Below, in pieces: positions 9,963 through 20,775 of a stretch of DNA of 34,265 bases. Under the pieces are notes generated by a model. The model searched no databases and was not told where the DNA came from. It was given only the letters and a program-made list of their open reading frames with translations. A program made the translations under genes and the position numbers. This DNA is from Pyronema omphalodes (lineage: Eukaryota > Ascomycota > Pezizomycetes > Pezizales > Pyronemataceae). The stretch lies in assembly GCA_024516155.1 (NCBI GenBank), contig JAJJXM010000145.1:1-34265 (forward strand), read 5' to 3'. Within the stretch, counting starts at the first letter, position 1. The number at the start of each line of letters is the position of its first letter.

Positions 9963-11668
9963 ACCACCACAAAAGAATATAGGGTTAGAGAACCATCTCA
10001 AGAATGGTCAAGCGTGTAGTCTTCCTCACCTATGCCACTTTGAGCCAAGTAAACTTCAATCAATGCAGCTAATGCTAGCCGCGGATCATCCCTGCAAAAA
10101 CCGACGACCAAACCGCTGAACAGCTCCATCAGCCGCGAGCAGTGATAATACCAGCTACATCCTCCTCATAAACGCAGTATTAAACCTGTCATCTGTGGCT
10201 CCTATATCTTGCACAATATCTGTGACTGTCCCAGCAATCTCAAGCCACAAAAAAACGTTTCTCCTGATCTTCGTTACCCATTGGTTGCAACATTTGCGCC
10301 GTCACCTGTAGCCCCACGCTAGTATGTACGGTCTAGTGGGCTTTCAGCTGGAATGGGTCTTCGAGTATCTTCACCTTGGGAATGTGAAAACTGCAGCACG
10401 TTGGTTGATTCATCTATTGTGATACAGGATATCGATTCCGGAGAAACCAGTGCAGATGTGGGGTGCAGCTCACATAACACAGCGAGACCATATTATGTCT
10501 GTCCCCGGCCACTCAGTATCCGCTTGCACAACCCAGCCCTCATTTCAGCCATCAAAATGCATAGATGAGAGATATTGATTACCCCGGCTTTGGTGTAAGC
10601 TCTCACAGCTAATGCAAGGAATAGCTGGGGCCTTACCGGATCGCAAATCTCACAGGCTACATTGATCATCGCGCTTCCGAGATACTGTATCCCAGCTAGC
10701 CCAAAGTTATTCTGAACGACCTCCGCGCGAACCATAGATAGATGACTACGGCGCAAATGCCCACACTGAACGTTAGACCCACAGTTGCACAGTATCAATG
10801 GACTTCAGCTGGAATTCGTGGATCACAATTGCACCCAGCATCTCAAGTGTGCTAATTCAGTACTCAATGATTCATCAATTCATTCAACCACACGGCAGTC
10901 GAGGCTTGTAGGGTTGATGTAGGGACAAGGGCATTCAAATCCTAGCCCTGTGGTGGTTTGGTTTGAACTCCTTATAGAGGTTCCTCTGATTCCGTACACC
11001 ACTGCACGAAGGACAGGTATAAGGAGAAAAAGAAGAGACAACAGCTAGCTATCCGTGACGCTCTTCAAGCTTTCAACCTTCTCCTTGTAGGGACACAACG
11101 TTCTTGTAGCACGCTCTGTAGAATTCAAAAAGATGTCGTGGACCGCACACATGGCTTTTTTTGGTCACGAATCCTTCAAACACGAGTGACTCCATGTGCA
11201 ACCCCTCACGGCTAGCCGTAAGAAGCCTTGACTAACTTCACCGACCAATCACAGCTTTTGACCATATGTGTGACTTCAGCCGGCTTTAGCTGTGACTCTG
11301 TCTCACAGGACCGGCTTAAGTATCACATAAAATATTCCTTGACGATCATCGATTCCAACCCCATGTAGGAAGTCGGGTAGTAGATATCTCATAATCGAGC
11401 CCAGTGGAATCCATAGCAGCTGGAAACGCGCCGACTTCAAGCGTCGTGAACGCTGATCCATCAACAATGTCTGAACTCAGCTGAAATGTTGGCTATCAAT
11501 ACACCTTGACCAGCATATCGAGATTGACATAAATACCTTATGCTCCTGTCCCCGTTTTTCCATCCTCACCAACACACTCAACTTTCAAACAAGAAGTCCC
11601 ACAAAAACTCAAACTTTTCTTCTTCCTTGAACTTTCAAGTAAGTCAAAAAATTTCGAACTTTATCAAA
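9963..11668. other. Intergenic region with degenerate sequence and the lectin promoter
   Basis: There is no convincing gene. On the minus strand, around 10493-10800, short frames look like pieces of a membrane protein (SVGICAVVIYLWFARRSF in one frame, NNFGLAGIQYLGSAMINVA in another) broken by stops and frame changes; a decayed gene is possible. The final few hundred bases hold the lectin promoter: ccaat at about 11243-11250, a TATA-like element at about 11529, then a CT/CA-rich leader before the ATG. Confidence 0.5.
11529..11535 (+). promoter_or_regulatory. TATA-like element of the lectin gene
   Basis: ataaata lies 134 nt upstream of the lectin start codon. It is followed by a pyrimidine-rich and then A-rich leader (ctttatcaaaATGG at the start), the usual arrangement in strongly expressed fungal genes. 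The assignment is by position and sequence only. Confidence 0.45.
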
Positions 11669-11998
11669 ATGGCTCCCATCTTGAACGGTTCTCCTGTCGC
11701 TGCTCTCTCCTTCGCCGATGGCAATGGTGTCCACATCCGTGTCTACTACCAGGCCACCGATGGAAGCATTAAGGAGACCTTCTACGACGACCACAGAGGC
11801 TGGGCTCTTCGTGACATTGACGTTATCGGAAAGGCCAAGTTGAACGCCGGAATTGCTTGCTGTGCCTGGGCCAACGGTACACAGGTATAAGCCCAACAGA
11901 TGTTCCAGACTCCACAAGAAAGACATAACTGATTCTCCATAGATCCGCGTTTACTTCATCGACAACAACAACAAGATCTGCGAGGTACTTTCAAATTT

Positions 11999-12048
<50 letters not shown>

Positions 12049-12811
12049 TGATTGCACGGGTTGGCTGATTTTCCTCGCAGCGCATCTACGAAGGAGGAGC
12101 CGCTGGAAGCTGGCACGACGGTACCCTCAGTGTCAGCCACGACTACAGAGCCGCTCCCTACTCCCAGCTCTCCTGCATTGGTTACGATGAAAATGACACT
12201 CTCCGTGTCTACTACCAAGACACCTCCAACAAGCTCCGCGAGCTTATCTTTGATGGCAGCAGATGGACGGATGGCGACAACTCTCTCCCCACTGCCACTC
12301 CCGGTTCTTCCATCTCGGCCAACGCCCACAAGGGCCGTGCCGTCCGCTGGATCTACTACCAAGACACCTCTATGAAGCCCAAGGAGATCCAGCACATTGG
12401 TGGCTCCTGGAAGAACGGTGAGTTGGATCACAATAAACAACTCCATGTGACACAAATGAGTTGCTAATCTGTTATCAAACAGGTGGATACGCCCCTACCG
12501 GAACCTTCACCCCCAAAGCAGGTATCAGCGCCGCCGTTTACAGCCAAGGGGACAACTCCGACCTCCGGGTATTGTCTGTCAGCGACGACAACAGACTCAG
12601 AGTCACGACCTTCACCAACAAGGGCTGGGCCGGAACTAAGGACCTTACCAGCACCATCACCGGAAGTGATGTAGCTGCTATCGTTGTTGCGGGTACCAAT
12701 ACCTGGACTCGTGCCTACTACCAGGCTGAGGGTGGAAAGATCGCTGAGTATGGATCCAACGATGGTCAGAACTGGAGCTTGATGCAGACTAGCATTCCTA
12801 CTTCCAACTAG
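11669..12811 (+). CDS. Fungal fucose-specific lectin (AAL family), four exons
   Basis: Exons 11669-11884, 11943-11984, 12081-12417 and 12483-12811 join in frame to 307 residues, close to the 312 of Aleuria aurantia lectin (AAL). The start has context tcaaaATGG. Repeated blade motifs are visible: IRVYYQATDGSIKETFY, IRVYFIDNNNKICE, LRVYYQDTSNKLRELIF, RWIYYQDTSMKPKEI, LRVLSVSDDNRLRV and RAYYQAEGGKIAEY. These are six Arg/Tyr-type repeats, as expected for a six-bladed propeller with sugar sites between blades. There is no signal peptide, as in known members, which are soluble cytosolic or spore-associated proteins. The family binds L-fucose glycans; defence and host-glycan recognition roles are proposed in other fungi. 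Introns are 58, 96 and 65 nt; the second contains a CT microsatellite. The gene sits between two LINEs with no obvious partner genes. Confidence 0.92.
12003..12044. repeat. (TC)21 microsatellite in lectin intron 2
   Basis: An uninterrupted TC tract of 42 nt lies between the donor (gaggtact) and the branch/acceptor region (ctgattttcctcgcag). Such tracts change length readily and can act as a polypyrimidine tract or splicing enhancer. It makes up almost half of the 96-nt intron. Confidence 0.95.
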
Positions 12812-13777
12812 GGGATGGAATACGGTTTGATAGGCAGGACAATCTGAAGGGATGTATGCTTGGTCGTATTGTGGGTGGACTGGAAGACGGTCATTTTGAG
12901 CATGTTTCATGAGTTTTATGATGTATTGAGACGTCAGCACAACGTTGAAAATGAATTTTGTACTTAGATATTTTTCATAAAATGCCACTAGTTCTATTGA
13001 TCAAACGCCATACAATCCCAGCTATCGCTTGGATGCCATAGCTGAATCCACTAGTCACCAAGTATCACCCGGTGCATGAATAAGTATCACATGACGAGAA
13101 TATGGAATGAATCAAAGTACCGAGAAGTCTGTGCAGATATGATCAACACCTACAAGATGGGGATACACGATACATAAGTCTTTTCGCAACGAAGACTATG
13201 GGTCATACAGCGAGTGCAATTTCATGATTACCGGCTGTCTTTCAAACTAGCTAGCATCGGTACATCTGGACTACACATGTAATCTGACATAGTATCATTT
13301 CCAAGTCTTTAAAAGCGGTTACAAACGCTCAAATTTCTATCCCACTGGACTGCGCTCCGAAATGATTTGCCTGTACCAAGAATGACTTTTACTGTATCGT
13401 CAGGGCATCATGGCATATCACTAATCTCGTGTTGAAGTTCAGGTTTAGATAATTACTATCAACATCAAGCAGATGGAATTCCCGAGGATAAGGGATTTCG
13501 TAAATAAGAGGTTGTATTTGTTCTATGAATGTCTGCGTTGAATGCCACGTACAAAGAAAGACGTGTACATGTACAGCGGCATCATGAGATATCACTGCAT
13601 GTGATTCCCTTTTTTTTTTTGCGAGTTCAGATTGATGGACTTAGGACCCACAGCATAACTGACCACTTCGGCATTTTTCTTCTACAATTTTTTCCACGTA
13701 ATTAGGGGGTAAGTCATAGGTCACAAGCCATAAGTCATAGATTTTAAGTCATAAGTCATAATTCATTATAATAGAGA
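12812..13777. other. Intergenic region between lectin and LINE-B
   Basis: The lectin 3' UTR comes first (AT-rich, with an ataaaa near 12975). A diverged repeat at about 13060-13270 resembles 27860-28130: the words cgaagac, cgagtgca, tcatgatt and ggctgtctttc occur in the same order. Near the LINE-B edge, at 13710-13760, the 9-mer taagtcata recurs about four times. No coding region is supported. Confidence 0.55.
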
Positions 13778-13790
13778 ATACATAATACAT
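13778..13790. repeat. Probable LINE-B target-site duplication, 3' copy
   Basis: The 13-bp atacataatacat is exactly repeated at 20424-20436, and the pair brackets LINE-B. It abuts a tail of AAAT-type repeats on the sense strand. The sequence is AT-rich and of low complexity, so a chance match is less improbable than for LINE-A. Confidence 0.62.
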
Positions 13791-14289
13791 TTATTTATTT
13801 TATTTATTTGTCATACACGCTTGCAACCGTAAGGTTATGGCGGGTACTACTTTAAGGTACAATGCTGACCATCGGGAGTGACTCCGATGGCCACTGGGTA
13901 CGCCCCAGAGCGGTCTATCTAAGTTTCTGGCAGTAGTCGCCTCTGTCTTTCTGTCTGTGTCTGTCCCTCTCGTCGTTGTGTCCGTGAGCCCTGTTTGCTC
14001 CAGTATCTTTCCTCCACCCTTCCCCAGTTTCTACCGCCTGAAACTCTGATAATAATAAGAAAAGTAAAGGAAAACAAAGGAAATGAGAAATACAGAAACA
14101 CATCCATCCCCGGCTCCTTGACTTTCCCATCTCTCCTCTCCCTTTTCGTCATTCGTGATACAAAGGAAAACATAGTGTAAAAGAAAAGTTAGAAAATGTA
14201 GCAAATCCTCCCTTCTTCGAATCCATCTTTGTCCTGTCCTATCGACAGTTTGCTTCTGGTTTAAATACATTCTGGTGTTTTTTCTTCTC

Positions 14290-14290
<1 letters not shown>
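13791..14290 (-). other. LINE-B distal 3' UTR with hairpin and AAAT tail
   Basis: Lying beyond the internal A-tract, this segment contains a stem-loop at 13869-13890 (about a 10-bp stem with one bulge). It ends in repeats of AAAT type on the sense strand, directly at the putative target duplication. A conserved hairpin near the end plus a short-repeat tail is typical of LINEs whose RT recognises the 3' end. If the target duplication is wrong, this could instead be an older 5'-truncated LINE relic next to LINE-B. Confidence 0.55.

Positions 14291-14327
<37 letters not shown>
14291..14327 (-). repeat. Internal A37 tract at the end of LINE-B ORF2
   Basis: An uninterrupted T37 on the plus strand is A37 in the sense RNA. 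The ORF2 stop TAA is formed by the last T before the tract and its first two A residues (CAC CTG TAA AAA). It looks like a poly(A) tail captured inside the element. Confidence 0.95.
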
Positions 14328-14330
<3 letters not shown>

Positions 14331-17300
14331 GGTGTTCTTCATCAGGGTCAGTTAACGTACCCCAATCTGCCATTGTGAATCTGTGTTCTGGTGAGTGTCT
14401 CTCCGCTACAGGGGTACTTAACTGTGTGTGTGCCCATTCCGCAGTTGCGAGCTTCGTGTCAGAGATAATAGTGGTCAGGGCTTGAATTCCGTGTGGCGTG
14501 TGGAGGATCATCTTGAGTTGTAGTTGTCTGTGCCGTGGTAGTTTAAGTTGGTGGCGGAGGTTAATCCGGTGGGAGGTAAATTTGGGGCAGGCCAGGATCA
14601 GGTGGCGTGGGGTTTGAGGTGGGTGGAGGGGGCATGTGCATGAGCGGGAGGGGTATTGTTCGGAGGGGGGGTGTGCCAGGCTGTTGAGAAAGTAACCATG
14701 TCCTGTTCGGAGGCCCAGTATCGCCGTGGATATCCTTCGGGGCACTGATGTGTACGCTTCATCAAGCTTCCGCTTGAATGGTGCATCGTATGTCTTTGGG
14801 CGGGTGGATGAGGTGTACCAGGTGACCCAGTCATGGATGTGAGCTTCATGGATGCGGCGTCGCAGCCATGACAGGGAGATTGTCGAGTTCGGTAGGGGGT
14901 TTCTTTCAGTTGCCAATTTTGCCAGGCGATCTGCTTCATCGTTGCCTGCAATGTCGGTATGGCCTGGTACCCAGTGAAGGTGCACTGTGGAGTTGGTTCG
15001 CGTGAGGAGGGTTTGACAGGTGTGGTGGATGATGCCGGCAGTTTCCCGTCCTGGGCCTGGCGAGAGGTGCGAGGAGCGGATGATGGCTGCCTGGTTGTCG
15101 GTGAAGATGTGTATCTGGCGGTTGTGGAGGTGGAGGCGTTGAAGGTGTGTGGCGCAGGAGAGTAGGCTTTCTGAGATGGCTTGTAGTTCCGCGTCAAAGA
15201 CTTCGTTTGTGTCGGACATGGGGATAAGGGCCTGTATTTGTTTGTCGAGGCCGTAGGGAATGAAAAAGCTAGCTCCGGTTCTGTCATTGAGTTGGGAGCC
15301 ATCCGTGTATACCACGATTGCGTTGGGTGTTGTTCTGAGGGAGTGTAGGAGTGCAAGGTGTTCAGTAGCTGCGTCCTCCTTCTCGCTCGTGGAGATGGTT
15401 GTTGTCAGAGGGGGTGGTTTCCATATTGAGGGGTCTGGTTGTGCCGTGTTCTCAACTGTGCTAGTGGGGGATAGCCATGGTCTCATCAGAGTGAGGATGC
15501 TTGTGAGACGGGACGGGGGGCGCGTGTGACCATGCCAGTCACAGTCATACTCGTTGGAGGACATGATGGCGTGTTCAAAGTGGCCTGGGGTTGGGTAGGA
15601 AGAGGGGCAGCGGGAAATGACGGGGTGGGTAGGGGGCAGGGAGAGGAGTCTGAGGGCATATTTTCGTTTCTTGTTGTTGAGTCTGATCTTAACGGGTGGG
15701 AGGGCTGCTTCGTTGTGCAGGGCCATAATTGGGGTTGATGTGAAGGCGTTGAGGATTTTGCGTAGGGCGGTGTTTTGTTGTCGTTGTAGCTTGGATTCCA
15801 GCGTTTTCTGATTTGACCACCATATCTCTGAACCGAAGTCGGATCTGGATTGGACACATGCACGGTAAAGTGTTCTTGTAGCGGAGGGGGACAGACCAGT
15901 TTCATATCGCACAAGGCTTCTTAGGGCGTTAAAGGACCTGGATGCGGCTGTCAGTCTAGTATTTACATGGTGAACAAAGGAAAGTTTTCTATCAAAGTGG
16001 ATACCAATCCACCGGACCACATCTTTCTTTCCGCCTTTTGTGCCTGGTTGGACTATCGTGCCGTTGGGAAGTCTGACACATGTTTGAGGGGTGGTGTTGT
16101 CTTTTTGCGATCTGTGGAAGTGGAGGAGTTCTGACTTGGAGTCGTCGAATGCCACAGCGTTGTTGTTGGCCCATTCGAAAGCTGTTTCTGCGGCCTTCTC
16201 AAGGGCCCTTGAGTTAGATTCTCTGGATGTACCCTGTGTGACTAGAGCGACGTCGTCGATGTAGCTGGGTGTCCAGATGCTGGGGTGGGTTGATGATAGA
16301 TTGTCGAAGAGCGGTCGCAGGTATAGGAGGAACAGGATTGGGGAGGCGGGTGATCCCTGGGGGATACCGGTTCGGGTGGCTCGTTGTTCGTCGGTGTGTC
16401 CGTCGAAGGACAGGGCTGTGGTTCTGTCCTGCAGGAAGGATGCGCACCAAGATACTGTAGGCAGTGGGCATCCCAGAGATGTCATTGTAGCGAGGAGGCG
16501 TGTGGCGGATACATTGTCGAATGCACCTCTGACATCGAGGAATAGGGCGGACGTTATGAGTTTGTTTTTGTGGCCAACCTCAACATCGTGTGTCAGGGCC
16601 ATGGCTGCATCAATGGCTGATCGCTTGGGTCGTCCTCCAATTTGATCTCGGTGGAGGATGTGGTGTGTTTCTGCTAGTTGTCCTAGACGTGTCGCCATTA
16701 GCTTTTCTAAAATCTTTCCCATGCAGTTTAGCAGCGCGATCGGGCGATAGGCCTTCACAGAGCTGTAGTCAGGTTTGTTTGGCTTTGGTATCACCACTGT
16801 AGTAGCCTGTCTCCAGCAGCGTGGTTGATATCCAACTCTGCCTAGGGTTGCGTATAGGCGGTGAAAATCTTCCGGGATGGTAGTGTAGGCTTGTCGAAGG
16901 CACAAGAATGGAATGCCATCTGGGCCAGGGGCCTTCTTCGGTGCTGAGGTGAAGATGGCCGATTTGACTTCGGCTTCCGAGAACGTGTTCCATTCGATTG
17001 GGGGTCGGTTGTTCTGATGGGGTTGAGGGGGGGCGTCTGGTGGGGGGGGAAAGAGGGCCTGAAAGGCTTGAACTGTGCCGGCAAAGTCTGTTCGGAGGGC
17101 GTTGGGTTGTGTAGTTGTGTCTGTGATTGGCGGGGTGAGCTGGGCGCGGCGAGGGTTAGTGTAGCGGAAGGCAGCCCATATGTCAGCTCCTTTTGCTTGA
17201 GACAGGTACTCCTTCCATAGGCTGTCTTTTGCATGTCGGACTGCCCGGAAGTGGTGGTTACGTTTGCTTTTGAACTGGGCGTGGTCATCTGGGTGCCTTG

Positions 17301-18318
17301 TGCGCTTCCAGACCCTTTGAGCCTGGTTCATTTCTTTCCTGGTGGTTGCTAGATCGTCGGTCCACCAGCGTTTGGATCTGGGGGAATGTTCGATGGCTGG
17401 AGTAGATTGCTCGGCTGCTGTGGCTATTGTTTGTTGAAGGGAGGCGGCCCATTCATCCAGGTTGATGGTAGTAGGATTACGTTGCAAGTGTGACCACCGG
17501 GGTCGGAGGGAAGATGCGAGTCGCATGAGGATGGCAGCAAATTCATCCCAGTTGGTCTTTTTCCAGTTCAGTCGTGGTTTGGGGTTGGAAAGTTCAACAT
17601 CTGGGTGTTGCGACTGTATTTGGAACCGGATAACCTCATGATCTGAACCTGTTGCCGCTTCCTCATCGACTGCCCAGTTCCGTACTTCGTTCGCCATTGA
17701 GGGTGTAGAGAGTGTCAGGTCCAGGACGGAGGATCCGTGGCCATTGCGGTAGTGGTATGTTGGTGTGTCTGGTGTGTTAGCTAGGTGCCAGCCTGCTTCT
17801 TCAATCAGGTAAACCAGCTCGTCCGCGCGTGTCATCCTTGTGAGATGAGAGTTCCACAGTGCATGATGGGCATTCATGTCACCTGTCAGGACGCAGCGGT
17901 GGGGCAGGGTGAGTGGGGTAAATGAGCGTGGGAGTGTGTATTGTTTGGAATCTTGTTCCCATTCGTTGTAAATGTTAAGTAGGTAAAAAGTGGGAATGAG
18001 GGGGGTGTGTACTTCAAGGATCTGGAGATCCGGGTCCGCACAGATGTCAGGGCGTGGAGTAACATGTAAGTGAGGGTTTAGTTTCGAAATGTACGCCATC
18101 GTTCTGACAACTGTGCGGTTGTTTGCTGGGGGTATAAGGAGAAGGAAATCTGGGTGTGTTGTGGCATATGTGGGGTTTTTGATATCAGCTTCCTGTATCA
18201 GAATGATGTCTGCGGTCTTGCCAGCAGAGTTCAAAAGGGAGTTAAGGGCTATGGTGCTTCTATTAATGTTGTGGGATATTATTCGTAGGGTTGCCGCGGA
18301 AGAGTTGTGATTACTCAT
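14326..18318 (-). CDS. LINE-B ORF2: AP endonuclease, reverse transcriptase, RNase H (intact)
   Basis: An uninterrupted 1330-residue frame starts at ATG 18318. The AP endonuclease lies at about 10-235: IISHNINRS, ILIQEAD, LTGDMNAHHALWNS, SVLDLTLS and GSDHEVIRF. The RT lies at about 460-750: KKAPGPDGIPF, YRPIALLNCMGKILEKL, QIGGRPKRSAIDAA, FLDVRGAFDNV (about 593), GIPQGSPASPILFLLY, and YIDD at about 686-689. RNase H lies at about 1003-1140: VVYTDGSQL, VFDAELQAI, IFTDNQAAI and HWVPGHTDIAGNDEAD, all acidic residues present. A C-terminal Cys/His cluster (CTCPLHPP...H...C) follows at about 1245. All catalytic motifs are present, so the protein may be active. The stop codon is made by an adjoining A-tract. 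Confidence 0.95.
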
Positions 18319-18328
18319 CGGTGGTCAT
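18311..18328 (-). promoter_or_regulatory. Five-codon mini-ORF overlapping the LINE-B ORF2 start
   Basis: In the gap between the ORF1 stop (18350-18348) and the ORF2 ATG (18318-18316), ATG ACC ACC GAT GAG TAA is read in another frame. Its stop lies just past the ORF2 ATG, so a ribosome ending there is beside the ORF2 start. This could mediate reinitiation (inference) or be chance. Confidence 0.4.
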
Positions 18329-18347
18329 ATTGGTGTCAGAGGGTAGG

Positions 18348-20101
18348 TCAGAGGGCTTGTGGGCGGTTTTTTGTTCTTTGCCAGACAGTTCTTATGACTT
18401 CCAGGCGGGAGGGGCATTTGGGGTGGAATGCAGGGTGAGCTGTGTCGTCTTGGTTTGAATCAGTGCAGTTTCTGCATTTGACATTGACATGGGGGCATAG
18501 CCGTCCAGTCTTGGTCGGACATTCAGCACATTGATGTAGGTCGGTGGAATGTGGCCCGGCACAAAGGGCACAGGTGGGGTGGGAAATGGAGGGGCAGACG
18601 GCATGGTGGTGTCCAAAGGTAAGGCAGCGACGGCATTGGTCGGTGGGGCGGGCTGAGTGATACTCAGTGACCTTCCTCTGCTCGTAGCGTACAATAACCT
18701 TGGTTCTCTTCAGCCTTTGTGCATCCTCATTGGTCTTAAGGGCGATCATAACGCTAGATGCAGCCTTGCCAATGCGCTTGTCAGGGTGGGTTATGTATCG
18801 GGGGGGTTGGGCGAGCTGGATGTCATGGTTGCGCTCAATCTCAGATTGGAGAGCTTGCATACCATCAGGGGTGTCGGGGTAGGAGTCAAGTGGGATGCTG
18901 TGTACCGTAAGTTTGAACCACTTTTCGGCAACTCGGGGTGCAAGCAGGGTGTAGTGGATTGACTGGGCAGCCTCCTGAAGGGTGTTGAGGTGGGCAGTAA
19001 CTTCTTCAGTGGTAGTTTTGGGGGAGAACGTGAGGGTGAGGTTTCCGAGTTGGTTGCGGCGCACCGTAACAACAGACATGTGGTCAGGGGCGTCTGCCTC
19101 CCGGAGTGCACGGTTTGTAGCAGCACCGAGGTGGGCATTGACGTCATGTGTGAGTTTTTCTGGGTCTGGGCAGGGGATGGAAACAGTAACAGGGCGAGGG
19201 ACAGCAGGTTTCGGTGATGGCTTTTTGGGTTGGGATGGGGTCTTGGACTTCTGAGTGGCGACAGTCTGGGTAACAGAGCTGAAGAGCTTTCTGGGGATAT
19301 CAGGTTCAGTCCAGGCAGCAGTTGCTTGGGGGACGGGGAAGGGGATGGCGGGGGGGGGCGGCGATATTGTGTTTGGCTAGCGCTTCTTCAGCAGCAAAAC
19401 AGCGGGTCTTCCAGTAGGTGACCAGATCGTCGGTTTGGGCAGTGGGCAGGGGTTCAGTGTCAGGGGCAGGGTCGGTGGATTCAGGAATTTCGTGGGAGGG
19501 CAGCAGTTTGCGCAGCATTTCTTCAATCTTGCGTAATGTTGCTCTGTCGCGATCCATGATGCTGAATGCTTTATTGAGGCGTTGAGTGGTACGATGGTCG
19601 TTGAGGCGTGCGGCGTCGGCATGTGCGGTTACTGTGGCCATGACTCGGTCGATTGCTGTCAGGTCTGCGATGCTGGTGTGTCCGGGGGTTGCTGTTTCAT
19701 TGCCCAAGGTGCGCAGGGAAGCCTGGATACCATGTTCATAGACGAGAGGAGTTTCAGTGGAAGTGGTGGTAGACGGTGCGGAGCGTTTTGTCGGGAGGGT
19801 TGGAAAGTCTTGGATATTGCGGACGTGGATTGTATGTCCAGTTCTGGGCGCAGTGGGGGCAGGCGGTTGGTTTTGAGGAGTGGGTTGCGGCGGGGTAGAG
19901 GGACGGCGAGCTGGGGTTGGTGTAGGCGACGCGGTTTTCTTCGTCGCTGACGTCAGTGTCAGTGTCGAGGTTCATGTCATCAATTGTTGTCGGTTGGGAG
20001 TGCGGCTCTGCGCTAGCGTGTTGGCTCGCGCTAAGGCTCGGCGTGCTGATTTTGTCGGGGGGAATGGGTTTTTTGCGCGGGGCAGCAGAGCGTGGGGCCA
20101 T
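18348..20101 (-). pseudogene. LINE-B ORF1: Gag-like zinc-knuckle protein, frameshifted
   Basis: The coding sequence runs from ATG 20101 to 18348 but changes frame at least twice. The first shift is near 19754-19790, the second at the G9 run 19350-19358. The pieces are an N-terminal disordered segment starting MAPRSAAPRKKPIPPDKIS, a middle helical piece (TAIDRVMATVTAHADAARLN) and a C-terminal piece that is open from the G run to the end. The C-terminal piece carries a nucleic-acid-binding region and Cys/His knuckles: CRRCLTFGHHHAVC, CALCAGPHSTDLHQC and CRNCTDSNQDD...H...C. It should coat the element RNA. As written it cannot give full-length protein, although ORF2 is intact; sequence error at homopolymers is a real alternative. 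Confidence 0.85.
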
Positions 20102-20423
20102 GTCGCCGCGAAGGAGTTGGGAGGGGAGATTGAGGGAGCGATAGAGTGAAATGGGAGAGAAGCGAAGACGAGTTCGAGCGAGTGGTTGTTGTTTTGTGGT
20201 TGTGGTGGAGTCGCGTTGTGCCTGTGCCGAGGGGCGTCTTCAGGGGCCGTGATTCTCTTTCACCTCGCTTGCGCGACGAAAAAGAGCGTGCCGGGTCTGG
20301 AGAGGCTTCGGGTAGGTAAATCGAGTGAGCTATTCAAGAATCCGCTCGAAAATCTGATGATTTCCGGGTGGTTGTTGAGATAGCTGGGGGGGGGGGTCGA
20401 ACTCCGGGTGTGGTGTGATTGTT

Positions 20424-20436
20424 ATACATAATACAT
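20424..20436. repeat. Probable LINE-B target-site duplication, 5' copy
   Basis: An exact 13-bp match to 13778-13790. It marks the inferred 5' boundary of LINE-B, 322 nt upstream of the ORF1 ATG. Confidence 0.6.
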
Positions 20437-20597
20437 AATGCAATGTACATCTCGCATCAGACATCGTAAACAATAACCAATAAAACATCTGCCTCAGAAA
20501 TAACAATGATTTACAAAAGAAAAAGACAAATCTGAAAGAACTGAACATGGAAACATACAGCAAAAAGAAAAGAAGAAAAAAAAAAAAAAAAAGAAAG

Positions 20598-20654
<57 letters not shown>

Positions 20655-20775
20655 ATAATGAACAAACCAACAAACAAACAAACAAACAAACAAAACAACT
20701 CAACATGAAAAAAAAAAAAAAAAGGAAACCCCGCATTTCATCAACAAGATGGCAAAAAACAAGAAAATCAACACC
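20437..20775. repeat. Low-complexity A-rich block between LINE-B and the RCC1-like gene
   Basis: It contains an A17 run, an A56 run (20598-20653), five or six CAAA/ACAA repeats (about 20665-20695) and an A15 run (20709-20723). It lies just downstream of the minus-strand RCC1-like gene, so the 3' UTR of that gene must fall in or near it. On the plus strand it resembles a retroposon tail, but no body is recognisable. Confidence 0.8.

Larger units (their letters stand above)
13791..20423 (-). mobile_element. LINE-B, second full-length non-LTR retrotransposon, a different family
   Basis: The span is about 6633 bp if the 13-bp target duplication is right. In sense order it has a 322-nt 5' UTR, ORF1 (20101-18348, frameshifted), ORF2 (18318-14326, intact, 1330 residues), a 37-nt A-tract starting at the ORF2 stop, about 500 nt more, and an AAAT-repeat tail. 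ORF2 carries AP endonuclease, RT and RNase H like LINE-A, but the proteins are clearly different families. The ORF1/ORF2 junction is also different: a 29-nt gap here and an overlap in LINE-A. Both LINEs point the same way and flank the lectin gene. LINE-B ends about 350 bp from the RCC1-like gene. Confidence 0.88.

Noticed and set aside
10493..10800. Minus-strand pieces resembling membrane helices upstream of the lectin gene
   Set aside because: Hydrophobic pieces lie in two frames with stops between them and no family was recognised; noted only as a possible decayed gene.
14290..20400. LINE-B boundaries set by the internal A37 tract instead of the AAAT tail
   Set aside because: No target duplication was found flanking that shorter span, whereas a 13-bp exact repeat flanks 13791-20423.
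20576..20723. A-runs considered as the poly(A) tail of a third retroelement on the plus strand
   Set aside because: No element body or target duplication precedes the runs; simple low-complexity expansion is enough.
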